DNA from: Chloroflexota bacterium
Lineage (GTDB): Bacteria; Chloroflexota; Anaerolineae; Anaerolineales; Anaerolineaceae
Direction of reading: 5' to 3'
DNA: 38,981 nucleotides
NCBI GenBank assembly: GCA_029777225.1
Contig: JAKOSR010000065.1
Location: 1-38,981, forward strand
The notes below the pieces were generated by a model. That model saw only the letters and a list, made by a program, of their open reading frames with translations. It was not told where the DNA came from and did no database searches. The stretch's first letter is position 1, and each line of letters starts with the position of its first letter. The position numbers were made by a program, and so were the translations under genes. Of this stretch, positions 8,946 to 18,274 are shown in pieces.

Positions 8946-11837
8946 TTACCATTTCCGCTGGTCAGGCAAGTCAAAGTAGTCTACATCCCGCTTGGCAAGC
9001 TCGTCAAACCAGGGGAGAAGTGGATGGATGGATTCGATGTTTTTGATTTCGTCGCGGAGGCTGAGACGGCTGCCACTCTTGAGAAGATTGAGATATTGTT
9101 GCTGCCAGTCGCGCACCACAACCCTGCCACGGGTGGGCGGCTGGACCAAACCCTGAAGCTGGACCAAGGCAAACATCAGGTCTCCAGCGCTATTTTGTGC
9201 CAGGCGGGTGCGGGCTAATTCTGGTTGCCGGATGACTTCCAGCGCGTGCAAGGCGGAGCGAAGATAGCGAATGACCTGCAAGAAGGTGTTGTTTATGCCG
9301 CTAAAAAAGGACTGGTTGACCCGCACCAACCAGCGCACGGTCGGATTGGGGGACTGTTCGGATTGTTGCCAGAACCTGAAAAAGGATTCCGATGTGGTTT
9401 CCATTTGGGAGAGCAAATCGAGGGCGAGTTCAGGGTAAAAGCCCTGGTATTCAATCCTGTCCCAATTCCGGTTGAAGGCGGAGAGGGCGTCTTGTGTTTT
9501 AAAGAGGGGTTCCAGGCGAGCCTGTGAACGGTCCACTTTGGGCAGCTGTGCCCAATGTTTTTGTCTGATTTCGCCAAGCAAGGGCAGGACGATGGTGCGC
9601 CAATTCCTGCTGGTTTGGTCCAGTTGCTGGAGCACCAGCCAAGGAGAGTCCGCGTAGTTTACGGTCGGGCTGGTGCTGAGCAGCTGGCCCTGGCGACTAT
9701 CCTTTTGCCAATCCCGCACGTTAGCAAGCACCTGGATGGCCTCTTCGACACGCGCCTGATCCTCCAGGGGAAAATCCGCAGCTTTGAGGTCCATCTCTTC
9801 ATGCACCAAGGCTGAAAAGAGGGAGCCAAAAGCTTCGTGAAGTTGTTTATAGAGGCTGTAAAACCTGGGCAAATGAAGACGAACTTGTTCAAGCCCCTGT
9901 TGGTTGGCTGGCTCCTGCTTGAGAAGCTGGTGGTAGAGGTCGAGAGCCGCCTTTTGGATGGTGTCCAAGGGGCGTTGGCGTTCTTCCTCGGCAGGCGCGT
10001 CCAGGTGGAGGGTGGTGTATTCCAGCCATGGGAAGGGCCAGCTCTCCGCAAGGGCGCGGGCCTGGAGCTGCTCGAGGTCGATTGCCCCTGCCATTTCATC
10101 GACCAGGCTCAGTCCTTCTTCCAGCCAGGGTGGCGTGCCAAGCTCATTTATGACCTCAAGGGGTGTGGCCTGCAGGTTTTTGGCGAAGCACGTGAGGGTC
10201 TCAGAGGCTTGAGGGCCCGCGCGCAAGCGACGCATCCAGGCATCGACATCCTCGAGGTGGTCGAAGATGGTGTACAGGTAATCCATGGTGGGGTCCTGGA
10301 GAAAAAGGTCCCACAAGCTTTGGCGGGTTTTCGGTAAGTCCTCCTCGCCCCAGCTGTGATAAACCGCGCGGATGGAAGCGACCAGGTTGGTGAGCCAGGC
10401 CACCCGCTTGCGGGGTAAGTCGAGCCCATATTCCAGAAGAGCGTTGAGGTCCTGGCGGGCTGTCAGCAACCTGGCGCCGAGGGTTTCTCCGGGGGCAAGT
10501 TCGCGCCAACCCCGCAAGGTAGTGCTTAAGCGTTCGGCCAAAGCCCCCAGCTGCTGGAGAAGGTCAGCATCATCCGGGTTCTGTATCTGCTGGCGGATAA
10601 TGACCACGTGCAAGTTGTCCAGCGCTTCGGAAAGGAGGTCGGGGACGGGACTCAGGTCGGTGCCGGCAGGCAGGGCGGTTTCGCGGATGGAACGTAGCAT
10701 TTCATCGTAATCGGCAAGTCCGAGGTGCAGGTCCTTTAAGAGCCAGGCTGCCTCCGCCCAGCTTTCACTCATAAGGGCCACGAGCAGTTGAGCGAGGGGC
10801 TGGCGGGAATCCTCGCCCTCCATTGAAAGCAACTTTGCCGTAATCAGCCATTTGGGCTCGGTTTTTGCTTCTGCTTGCCCGGCAATCAGGCCAACCACTT
10901 CTTTGGCAGCGGCAAGGTTACCCTGCCCTGCCAACTGCATAACGAGCGTAGCGACGGCCTGGAAAAGTGGCCCAAATTCGACCGTCTGGCCGGCCCTCTC
11001 CAGTTTTGCTTTTGTCTCCAGGGCCAGGCGGAGCATTTGCGCGTCCTGCAGTTCCCGCGCCGCTTTTTTAATCACCAATTCATCTTCAATCACGCGCATG
11101 GAAAGATAAGTCTGCAGGTAATCAACCCGGAATTGGAGTTGGTCGATATCCTGTCCTGAAAGGGTCGCGCCGTTTGATGGCCAACCCACCTGGGTGGCGA
11201 GTTCCGGAGCTACCTGGCTGAAGAGGAGTGTGCCCTCATTAAAGAGCTGTTGGTAATCCACGTAGGGATCCACGGTGGCAGGCAGTGCACTTGGGTCAAA
11301 AAGCAGGCCATTACCCCAGTCAATGAAGGAAAGTTTATCCTTCTCACGCTCCCAAAAGATATGCTCCATCTTGACATCATTCCAAATGACGCCGCGCTGG
11401 TGAACCTGTTTGAGCAGCTCAAACGCTGCGCCCAAGACCTTGAGAACGAGGACCTGGGAAAAGTTGGCTTCCCCCTGGTAAAGTTGCTTTAACAAGGAAG
11501 AGATGGACTCGCCCTGCACCTGTTCACTAATGATGAAGTAATTGGAAGTGTGGGATGTACCCTGGATACTTTCATCCATAAGGAGTGGGGTGTGAATTTG
11601 CAGGCCATTGCGCCTGGCTTCCACACCGCCCAGTTGTTTGAGGATTTGACCTTCACTTTCGATTTGAACAGCCTGGCGCACGATGGTACCCCCGGAGACG
11701 TTCTGCAGGGGTCGCTTGAGAACGCCTGACTGGTCTGCCAGTTCCTGACGTACCCGCAGCACTTCGCCGGCATCTCCTGACCCAATGACCTCGAGCAGCT
11801 GCCAGCTTTTTTCTCTTCCACGTACTGATTTGGCCAT
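8946..11837 (-). CDS. Large protein-kinase-like protein with long helical C-terminal extension (~963 aa)
   Basis: MAKSVRGREKSWQLLEVIGSGDAGEVLRV (Gly-rich loop), GVLKRP (VAIK-like), GVIWNDVKMEHIFW (catalytic loop), LSFIDWGNG (DFG-like). ATG at 11837 preferred over the track start 11888. Confidence 0.75.
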   Translation of the reverse strand: MAKSVRGREKSWQLLEVIGSGDAGEVLRVRQELADQSGVLKRPLQNVSGGTIVRQAVQIESEGQILKQLGGVEARRNGLQIHTPLLMDESIQGTSHTSNYFIISEQVQGESISSLLKQLYQGEANFSQVLVLKVLGAAFELLKQVHQRGVIWNDVKMEHIFWEREKDKLSFIDWGNGLLFDPSALPATVDPYVDYQQLFNEGTLLFSQVAPELATQVGWPSNGATLSGQDIDQLQFRVDYLQTYLSMRVIEDELVIKKAARELQDAQMLRLALETKAKLERAGQTVEFGPLFQAVATLVMQLAGQGNLAAAKEVVGLIAGQAEAKTEPKWLITAKLLSMEGEDSRQPLAQLLVALMSESWAEAAWLLKDLHLGLADYDEMLRSIRETALPAGTDLSPVPDLLSEALDNLHVVIIRQQIQNPDDADLLQQLGALAERLSTTLRGWRELAPGETLGARLLTARQDLNALLEYGLDLPRKRVAWLTNLVASIRAVYHSWGEEDLPKTRQSLWDLFLQDPTMDYLYTIFDHLEDVDAWMRRLRAGPQASETLTCFAKNLQATPLEVINELGTPPWLEEGLSLVDEMAGAIDLEQLQARALAESWPFPWLEYTTLHLDAPAEEERQRPLDTIQKAALDLYHQLLKQEPANQQGLEQVRLHLPRFYSLYKQLHEAFGSLFSALVHEEMDLKAADFPLEDQARVEEAIQVLANVRDWQKDSRQGQLLSTSPTVNYADSPWLVLQQLDQTSRNWRTIVLPLLGEIRQKHWAQLPKVDRSQARLEPLFKTQDALSAFNRNWDRIEYQGFYPELALDLLSQMETTSESFFRFWQQSEQSPNPTVRWLVRVNQSFFSGINNTFLQVIRYLRSALHALEVIRQPELARTRLAQNSAGDLMFALVQLQGLVQPPTRGRVVVRDWQQQYLNLLKSGSRLSLRDEIKNIESIHPLLPWFDELAKRDVDYFDLPDQRKW

Positions 11838-11928
11838 GTTGCCATTATATACCAGCCGGGAAATGTCAAAAGCACGGGGAGAGGGCACGTCAGAAAGCGC
11901 TCTACCGCTGGAACTCTGCCGGTTTACC

Positions 11929-11957
11929 TTGACCGAAATGCATTCAAAGGTTAGGAT
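11929..11957 (+). promoter_or_regulatory. Sigma70-type promoter upstream of serC
   Basis: TTGACC - 17 nt - TAGGAT. Confidence 0.55.
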
Positions 11958-12054
11958 TTTAATAGTTGCAAGCCACGCGGTTACTCACCCTAGCCAGGCT
12001 CATGAAGCTTGCCCAAAATGTGACATCAGATAATTAAAAGGAGATGAGTTCGAA

Positions 12055-13146
12055 ATGATGGAATACGGGCGTATCTACAATTTTTCTGCAGGTCCCAGCA
12101 TGTTACCCCTTCCAGTGCTCGAAGAAGTACGCGACGAATTATTGAATTATCGCGGTTCGGGCATGTGCGTCATGGAAATGAGTCACCGCAGCAAGGTTTT
12201 TGACAACATCATTTGCGAGGCTGAAGCCGACCTGCGCCAACTCATGAACATTCCCTCCAACTACAAGGTTCTTTTCATCCAAGGCGGCGCCACGCTGCAG
12301 TTCGCGGGCATCCCGATGAACCTGCTAAAGAACGGGGTGGCGGATTACATCGTGACGGGCTATTGGTCCAAGAAAGCTTTCAGTGAAGCCAAAAAGTACG
12401 GCAAAATCAACTTACTGGCCAGCAGCGAGGATAAGAACTACAGCTACATCCCTGAGCTCGACGACCTGCCAGTGGCAGCGGACGCGGATTATGTTTACAT
12501 CTGCGAGAATGAAACCATCCACGGTACGACCTACCAGGAACTACCGAACACGAAGGGGAAGGTGTTGGTCTCTGACCAATCTTCCATGTTCCTCTCGCAG
12601 CCATGCAATGTCGCGGATTACGGGCTTATCTACGCCGGGGCGCAGAAAAACGTAGGGCCGGCCGGGCTAGTCATCACGATTATCCGCGAGGACTTAATCC
12701 GCAAAGAATTGGATAACAAGGTGCCCACCTATATCCGCTTTGACACCCACGCGGAAAACAATTCCATGTACAACACCCCCAACTGCTGGGCTATTTACGT
12801 GTGCGGCAAGGTATTCAAGTACCTGCAGAAGCTGGGCGGGCTGGAGGTCATGCACCAAATGAACCTGGCCAAGGCCAAACCGCTCTATGATTTCCTGGAC
12901 GCTAGTGAAATGTTCCGTGGAACAGTCGCCAAGAAATATCGCTCGTTGATGAATGTCCCGTTCGTGACCAAGGACGCCGAATTGGATGCCCAAGTGGTGG
13001 CGGCCAGCAAGGTTGCTGGATTTGACAACCTCAAAGGGCACAAATCGGTCGGTGGTTTACGCGCTTCGATTTACAACGCCATGCCCAAGGAAGGCGTTGA
13101 CGCCCTGGTGGACTTCCTCAAGGATTTTGAGGCAAAGAACATCTAA
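12055..13146 (+). CDS. serC: Phosphoserine aminotransferase
   Basis: YNFSAGPSMLPLPVLEEVRDELLNY, MEMSHRSKVF, FIQGGATLQFAGIPMNLL, YAGAQKNVGPAGL (PLP Lys); start 12055 or 12058. Confidence 0.95.
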   Translation: MMEYGRIYNFSAGPSMLPLPVLEEVRDELLNYRGSGMCVMEMSHRSKVFDNIICEAEADLRQLMNIPSNYKVLFIQGGATLQFAGIPMNLLKNGVADYIVTGYWSKKAFSEAKKYGKINLLASSEDKNYSYIPELDDLPVAADADYVYICENETIHGTTYQELPNTKGKVLVSDQSSMFLSQPCNVADYGLIYAGAQKNVGPAGLVITIIREDLIRKELDNKVPTYIRFDTHAENNSMYNTPNCWAIYVCGKVFKYLQKLGGLEVMHQMNLAKAKPLYDFLDASEMFRGTVAKKYRSLMNVPFVTKDAELDAQVVAASKVAGFDNLKGHKSVGGLRASIYNAMPKEGVDALVDFLKDFEAKNI

Positions 13147-13163
13147 ATCTTACAGATTAAAAC

Positions 13164-13192
13164 ACAGATGCCCGGGTTTTCCGGGCATCTGT
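13164..13192. terminator. Stem-loop between convergent serC and small ORF, probably bidirectional
   Basis: ACAGATGCCCGG-gtttt-CCGGGCATCTGT; T-rich flank (gttttaat) on the minus-strand side. Confidence 0.65.
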
Positions 13193-13203
13193 GATTCTTG
13201 GTT

Positions 13204-13425
13204 CTATTTGGCGGTGTTGATTTCTACTAACACCTTATCAACCATTTCGGGGGTTACGCCGTATTGCTTGACCTGCGGCATGTTGAGCAGGGATTTAAGG
13301 GCCATGCCTTTTGCGAGACCAATCATCGGGTTTTTCGTGATGCCGGGTACGTATTTTTCAAGAATCTCGACCGCTTTTTTATCCTTGAGTAATTCGCCCA
13401 CTTTACTTTCCAATGTAAAAGCCAT
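13204..13425 (-). CDS. Small conserved-looking helical protein (73 aa), function unknown
   Basis: MAFTLESKVGELLKDKKAVEILEKYVPGITKNPMIGLAKGMALKSLLNMPQVKQYGVTPEMVDKVLVEINTAK; RBS-like aggagaatt upstream. Confidence 0.7.
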   Translation of the reverse strand: MAFTLESKVGELLKDKKAVEILEKYVPGITKNPMIGLAKGMALKSLLNMPQVKQYGVTPEMVDKVLVEINTAK

Positions 13426-13519
13426 AATTCTCCTTTAGTATTTTGAAGTTGCTGCACCAATTATAAAACCGAAATATGAAAGAACTATCGGTTCTAAAAG
13501 ATTGGGCGGTGGGAAGAAA

Positions 13520-15043
13520 CTAGGAGTCGCGCTCACGGGCGCGGTACTGGAGCGCTTCGGCGAGGTGGGTGGTGCTGATGGCGGAGTCACCTGCCAAATC
13601 CGCAATGGTTCGGGCCAGCTTGAGCACGCGATGGTATCCCCGGGCGGTGAGCTGAAGTTGTTTCATCGCGGTCTTCATCAGGGAGGTGCAAGCTTCATCC
13701 AGGGGGCAGTAAAGCCGGATTTCCGCGGGAGTCATGTCGGCGTTGGAGACAAGCCGCGTGCCGGTAAACCGTTGGGTCTGGCGTGAACGCGCCGCCTCCA
13801 CACGAGCCTGGATTACCGAGGATGGTTCCCCCTGGCGCTGGCTGCTTAATTTTTGAAAATCCACCCGGGGAACGTGGACGTGGATGTCGATACGATCGAG
13901 GAGTGGACCTGAAATACGCTTCTGGTAATTGGTTATCACGGATGGCGCGCAGGTGCACTGGCGCATGTTATCGCCATAATAACCGCAGGGGCAGGGATTC
14001 ATAGCGCCAATGAGCATGAAATTTGCTGGAAAAGTGAGTGAGCCGTTGGCGCGGCTGATGGTGACAACTTTATCCTCGATGGGTTGGCGTAACACTTCGA
14101 GGATGCGCTGGCCAAACTCGGGCAATTCATCCAGGAAAAGCACGCCACGATGGGCCAGGGAAATTTCACCAGGATGGGGTTGGTTTCCGCCGCCCACAAG
14201 CCCCGCGTGGCTGATGGTGTGATGCGGAGAACGGAAGGGCCGTTGCTGGATGAGCGGAGTTTCCATGGGGAGCATGTCGCAAATGGAATAGATGCGGGTA
14301 ACCTCGAGGGCTTCATCAAGGCTAAGGCGGGGGAGGATGGAAGTTATCGCGCGGGCGAGCAAGGTCTTCCCCGCGCCTGGTGGGCCGGAGAGCAAGACGT
14401 TGTGACCGCCAGCCGCGGCAACCTCAAGCGCCCGTTTGACGTGCTCCTGCCCCTTGATTTCGCTGAAATCAATGCGGGAAAAGAGGGGTGTGTTCGTTGG
14501 GATATCCGCCGCAAGCGCGGGTGCGATAATCGATTCGCCGACCAAATGGGCGTAAAGCGCGGCAAGGGAATCGACCGGGATGACTTCCAGGTCCGGGATG
14601 AGGGCTGCTTCCGCGGCATCCGCGGCCGGGACGAAAAGCCGGCGGTAGCCTTCCTGCCTGGCAAGAGCGGCCATGGCCAGTACACCACGTACATGCCGTA
14701 CGGTACCATCGAGGGAGAGTTCGCCGACCACCAAAGCGCTTTCGAGCGCTTCAGGCGCAACCAATTCTTCCGTGACCAGTACACCCAAGGCAATTGGCAG
14801 GTCGAAGGAGGGACCTTCCTTGCGCACGGAAGCGGGGGCGAGGTTTACCGTGAGTGGTTTGCGGGGGTAGGAGAGGCCGGCGTTCTTGATGGCGGAAAAG
14901 ACTCGCTCGCGGCTTTCCTTGACCGCCTCGTCTGGAAGACCAACGATGGACATCTTTGGAAGCCCCTGACCGTAGTCGACCTCGACTTCCACGACCACGC
15001 CGTCGAGCCCAATTACAGCACAGGAATATACGCGGGCAAGCAT
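13520..15043 (-). CDS. comM: YifB/ComM-family Mg chelatase-like AAA+ ATPase
   Basis: MLARVYSCAVIGLDGVVVEVEVDYGQGLPKMSIVGLPDEAVKESRERV; LLSGPPGAGKTLLARAI; GVLFLDELPEF. Start at 15043 or 15049, not 15316. Confidence 0.93.
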   Translation of the reverse strand: MLARVYSCAVIGLDGVVVEVEVDYGQGLPKMSIVGLPDEAVKESRERVFSAIKNAGLSYPRKPLTVNLAPASVRKEGPSFDLPIALGVLVTEELVAPEALESALVVGELSLDGTVRHVRGVLAMAALARQEGYRRLFVPAADAAEAALIPDLEVIPVDSLAALYAHLVGESIIAPALAADIPTNTPLFSRIDFSEIKGQEHVKRALEVAAAGGHNVLLSGPPGAGKTLLARAITSILPRLSLDEALEVTRIYSICDMLPMETPLIQQRPFRSPHHTISHAGLVGGGNQPHPGEISLAHRGVLFLDELPEFGQRILEVLRQPIEDKVVTISRANGSLTFPANFMLIGAMNPCPCGYYGDNMRQCTCAPSVITNYQKRISGPLLDRIDIHVHVPRVDFQKLSSQRQGEPSSVIQARVEAARSRQTQRFTGTRLVSNADMTPAEIRLYCPLDEACTSLMKTAMKQLQLTARGYHRVLKLARTIADLAGDSAISTTHLAEALQYRARERDS

Positions 15044-15174
15044 GGGCATAAGTTTATGATGCTGGGAGGGAAAAGTCAACGTAAAAACGCGAAATATGCC
15101 TGGAAAAGGCGCCAGGGAGTCTTTCCATGTTAAAATGCATGAGCTTTTGCACCTCAACATCACCGGAGCTAAAC

Positions 15175-18100
15175 ATGAAAATAGATAAGAGACCGACAAA
15201 AGCGGCCAAACGGATTGCCATATTCGCCGCTGTTTTGCTGTTCCTTGGCCTGGCTTTTGGTTCCACCCAGGCCCAATCCACGCCGGGCGGCTGGCTGCCT
15301 TTTGGGGAAAACCCAACCCAAGGCGGGCCAGTGGTGGAGCTGGTCAGCGCCGACGGGAATGAAATTGTGCTGCAGGCCAGTTTTGCAGGCATCGAGTACA
15401 CCACCGTGGAAATTGACGGCAGCAGCTACACTTCCTTGAGTGCAGCGGGATACGACACTGCAGGTGCTGTTGGACAGCCGGCGCTACCCGTGGTCCACCG
15501 CCTGATTGAAATCCCTTATGGCGCGCAGGTGGACATTGAGGTCACCTCGTTGGTCAGCCAGGTCATCAAAATGGATTTGGCTGGATTGCGTTACCCAATC
15601 GTTCCCCGGCAGCCTGCGCAACCGAAATGTGGGGACCCCATCCCCAACGTGGTGCCAGACAGGCTGACTTATCAATCGGCCCAATCAGTGCCACAATCCC
15701 CTGTGACCATCGTAAAGGAAACCATGGTGAGGGGGCACCGACTCATCATGCTGGAAATGGCGCCGGTGCGCTATAACCCCGCCTCGGCTGAGCTGGATAC
15801 CATCTCGGAAGTAAACATCCGGCTCAAACTTACCGGAAGCGATGTAGCCAACACCCTGGTCGAGTTGAATCGTTTGAGCTCAAGCTCGTTTGATGATGTT
15901 TTGAGCGGTTCCGTGATGAATTACAACCTGGGACAAACCTCGCTAGCCAGCAAAACCGGTGAGCGATACCTGATCATCACCGCGAACGCGTATGAAAGCG
16001 CGCTTGCCTCATTTGTGAGCCTGAAGCAAAGCCAGGGGTTTTCAGTCAGCCTGGTCAATCTGAGCACCACGGGGACCGACACGACCAGCATCAAAAATTA
16101 CATCCGTGGACAATACCAGGGCACGACACCACCTGTGTACGTCCTCCTGGTGGGCGATTACAACGATGGCGAAGATTCACTGACCAACTGGCCATTCCGT
16201 TCGTCAGGTCAATCCAGTTACCGCACGGACCTGGAATACTTCACCATGGACGGGAACACTGATTTTGTTCCCGACATGCTGTATGGACGGTTTCCGGTGA
16301 GGGATGTGGTCCAGGTGGGCAACATCACCGCGAAATTAGTGGCTTACGAGGCTGCCAATGGCTCTGAGGTGTGGGTTAAAAAAGCGGAATTTTTAGCCTC
16401 CAACGACAGCAGTTTCTATGATGTGGCTGAAGCGACACATAACTACGTAATTAACACCTATACCCTGCCCAAAGGTTACAGCGGCATCTTCCCGAATAAC
16501 CCACAGCCTGGAGGAGACAAGATTTATGCCATCACGTATGGTGGAACAGGCGCGAACGCGGTCACTTCGATGAATGACGACCGGTCCTTCGTGGTCTATA
16601 GCGGACACGGGGCTTCCACGTTTTGGGATAACCCGCGCGTTACACAAACGGACATCCGCAACCTGACTGGTGTGGCAATCCCCTACATCGGCTCACATGC
16701 CTGCGTGACGGCGGACTTTAACACCAACGAATCCTTTGGAGACACATGGATTGTTGAGCCCGTGAATGGCGCACTCACCTACCTGGGCGCGAGCGACAAC
16801 TCCTATTGGGATGAAGATGACCTCCTGGAGCGGACCATCTTTGATACGCTTTACGCGGACCCGGCGATGGTGAACGTGCCTTCAGTTGGCGCGTTCAGAC
16901 AGGCTGGCCTGCTGGCAGTGGACGATTCGGGCTCCTCGTTGGGTAACTACTACTGGGAGGAATACCACATCTTTGGTGACCCCAGCTTAAAAATTACACT
17001 CAAACCCAAGTATCCTGATTTTAGCGTTTCCGTTACACCTGGCACTGCAAAGGTATGCAACACGGGTAGCGTCCAGGCCGAGGTCAGCCTTGGAAGTCAG
17101 AACAACTTCGCATCCCCGGTGAACCTGAATACCTCCACAGTGACAGGGTTTGGCAGCCAGCTTAACCCTGCTTCGCCCATTGTCCCTCCCAACAGCACTA
17201 CGTTGACCCTAAGCGGGAATGGAACTGCAACGCTTGGAACACAGACTGTGGTTGTGACTGGAACGTCCGGCAGCCTGACCCACAGCGCTGAGCTGGCCTT
17301 GTCTGTTTACCCACAGGTGAGCACCGGGCCACAACTTAGCCAGCCTGGCAACGGGGCCGTGAACGTATCGCCAAAACCAACCTTCAGTTGGGTCGCCATC
17401 CCACAGGCAGAAACCTACACCCTCGAAGTTGCCACGGACGCGGCGTTTACACACGTGGTCATCTCCAAGCCTGGCATCACCACAAGCACCTACACGCCAC
17501 TCAACGACCTGCCCACTGATACCGCGTTTTACTGGCGAGTTTCCGCGGTTAATATTTGTGGATCGGCTGTCAGCGCAGAGGCCTTCAGCTTTACAACACG
17601 CCCAGGGCCTGGCGATTGCCCGGTAGGAACCGTGAAATCGTCCATCTTCGTTGAGGATTTTGAAACAGGAATGGATGGCTGGAGTGAGCAAACCAATAGC
17701 TACTACGGCGTTAAGTGGGAGCTGACCACCGTACGTGCGCTTTCGCCCAGCCACGCGGTTTTGGCCACGGTACCTGAGAAAATAAGCGACCAGCGGCTTG
17801 CCTCGCCTGCGCTGGCCGTTCCACAATCAGCTAACCCGATTTCCCTGATTTTCTGGCACCGGTGGACCTTTGACAGCCAGACTTCCTGCAACGATGGTGG
17901 CATTTTGGAGTCTTCAGTCAATAACGGAACAACTTGGAAAATCGTGCCTGTCACCAGCATCCTGACTACACCTTACAACGGCGTTATTGCCAGTGGAAGT
18001 TATAACCCGATGACGGGAAAAACCGCCTGGTGCGGCACCTCGGACTGGGTGCGCTCCGTGGTGGATTTGGAGAGTTTCAAGGGTCAGACGGTACAATTCC

Positions 18101-18225
18101 GGTTCAGGCTTGGCTCTGGCGTCTTAGGTGCGGCTGAGGGCTGGTATTTGGATGATGTCGCGCTGCAGCAATGCGTGGATCCCGCGTCCATCAACCGCAT
18201 CTTCATGCCATTTATCAATCGGTAG
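15175..18225 (+). CDS. Secreted peptidase C25 (gingipain-like) with C-terminal Ig/fibronectin-like and MAM-like domains
   Basis: Signal peptide MKIDKRPTKAAKRIAIFAAVLLFLGLAFGSTQAQS; ERYLIITANAYESALASFVSLKQSQGFSVSLV; catalytic His VVYSGHGAS and Cys YIGSHACVTADFN; C-terminal VEDFETGMDGWS...GWYLDDVAL. Confidence 0.85.
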   Translation: MKIDKRPTKAAKRIAIFAAVLLFLGLAFGSTQAQSTPGGWLPFGENPTQGGPVVELVSADGNEIVLQASFAGIEYTTVEIDGSSYTSLSAAGYDTAGAVGQPALPVVHRLIEIPYGAQVDIEVTSLVSQVIKMDLAGLRYPIVPRQPAQPKCGDPIPNVVPDRLTYQSAQSVPQSPVTIVKETMVRGHRLIMLEMAPVRYNPASAELDTISEVNIRLKLTGSDVANTLVELNRLSSSSFDDVLSGSVMNYNLGQTSLASKTGERYLIITANAYESALASFVSLKQSQGFSVSLVNLSTTGTDTTSIKNYIRGQYQGTTPPVYVLLVGDYNDGEDSLTNWPFRSSGQSSYRTDLEYFTMDGNTDFVPDMLYGRFPVRDVVQVGNITAKLVAYEAANGSEVWVKKAEFLASNDSSFYDVAEATHNYVINTYTLPKGYSGIFPNNPQPGGDKIYAITYGGTGANAVTSMNDDRSFVVYSGHGASTFWDNPRVTQTDIRNLTGVAIPYIGSHACVTADFNTNESFGDTWIVEPVNGALTYLGASDNSYWDEDDLLERTIFDTLYADPAMVNVPSVGAFRQAGLLAVDDSGSSLGNYYWEEYHIFGDPSLKITLKPKYPDFSVSVTPGTAKVCNTGSVQAEVSLGSQNNFASPVNLNTSTVTGFGSQLNPASPIVPPNSTTLTLSGNGTATLGTQTVVVTGTSGSLTHSAELALSVYPQVSTGPQLSQPGNGAVNVSPKPTFSWVAIPQAETYTLEVATDAAFTHVVISKPGITTSTYTPLNDLPTDTAFYWRVSAVNICGSAVSAEAFSFTTRPGPGDCPVGTVKSSIFVEDFETGMDGWSEQTNSYYGVKWELTTVRALSPSHAVLATVPEKISDQRLASPALAVPQSANPISLIFWHRWTFDSQTSCNDGGILESSVNNGTTWKIVPVTSILTTPYNGVIASGSYNPMTGKTAWCGTSDWVRSVVDLESFKGQTVQFRFRLGSGVLGAAEGWYLDDVALQQCVDPASINRIFMPFINR

Positions 18226-18246
18226 AGATATTCTCAATCCATGGGG

Positions 18247-18274
18247 AAGAGGCCTGGCAACCGCCAGGCCTCTT
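18247..18274. terminator. 12-bp stem-loop after the C25 protease gene
   Basis: AAGAGGCCTGGC-aacc-GCCAGGCCTCTT; no strong U-tract follows. Confidence 0.5.

Noticed and set aside
14150-15133. 327 aa plus-strand ORF
   Set aside because: Antisense to the ComM/YifB-like gene, which has clear motifs.
13520-15316. N-terminal extension of the ComM-like ORF up to 15316
   Set aside because: Family homology begins at MLARVYS (15043); the extension overlaps the divergent C25 protease gene's start and has no homology-like features.
17209-17826. 205 aa minus-strand ORF
   Set aside because: Antisense to the C25 protease gene, no motif support.
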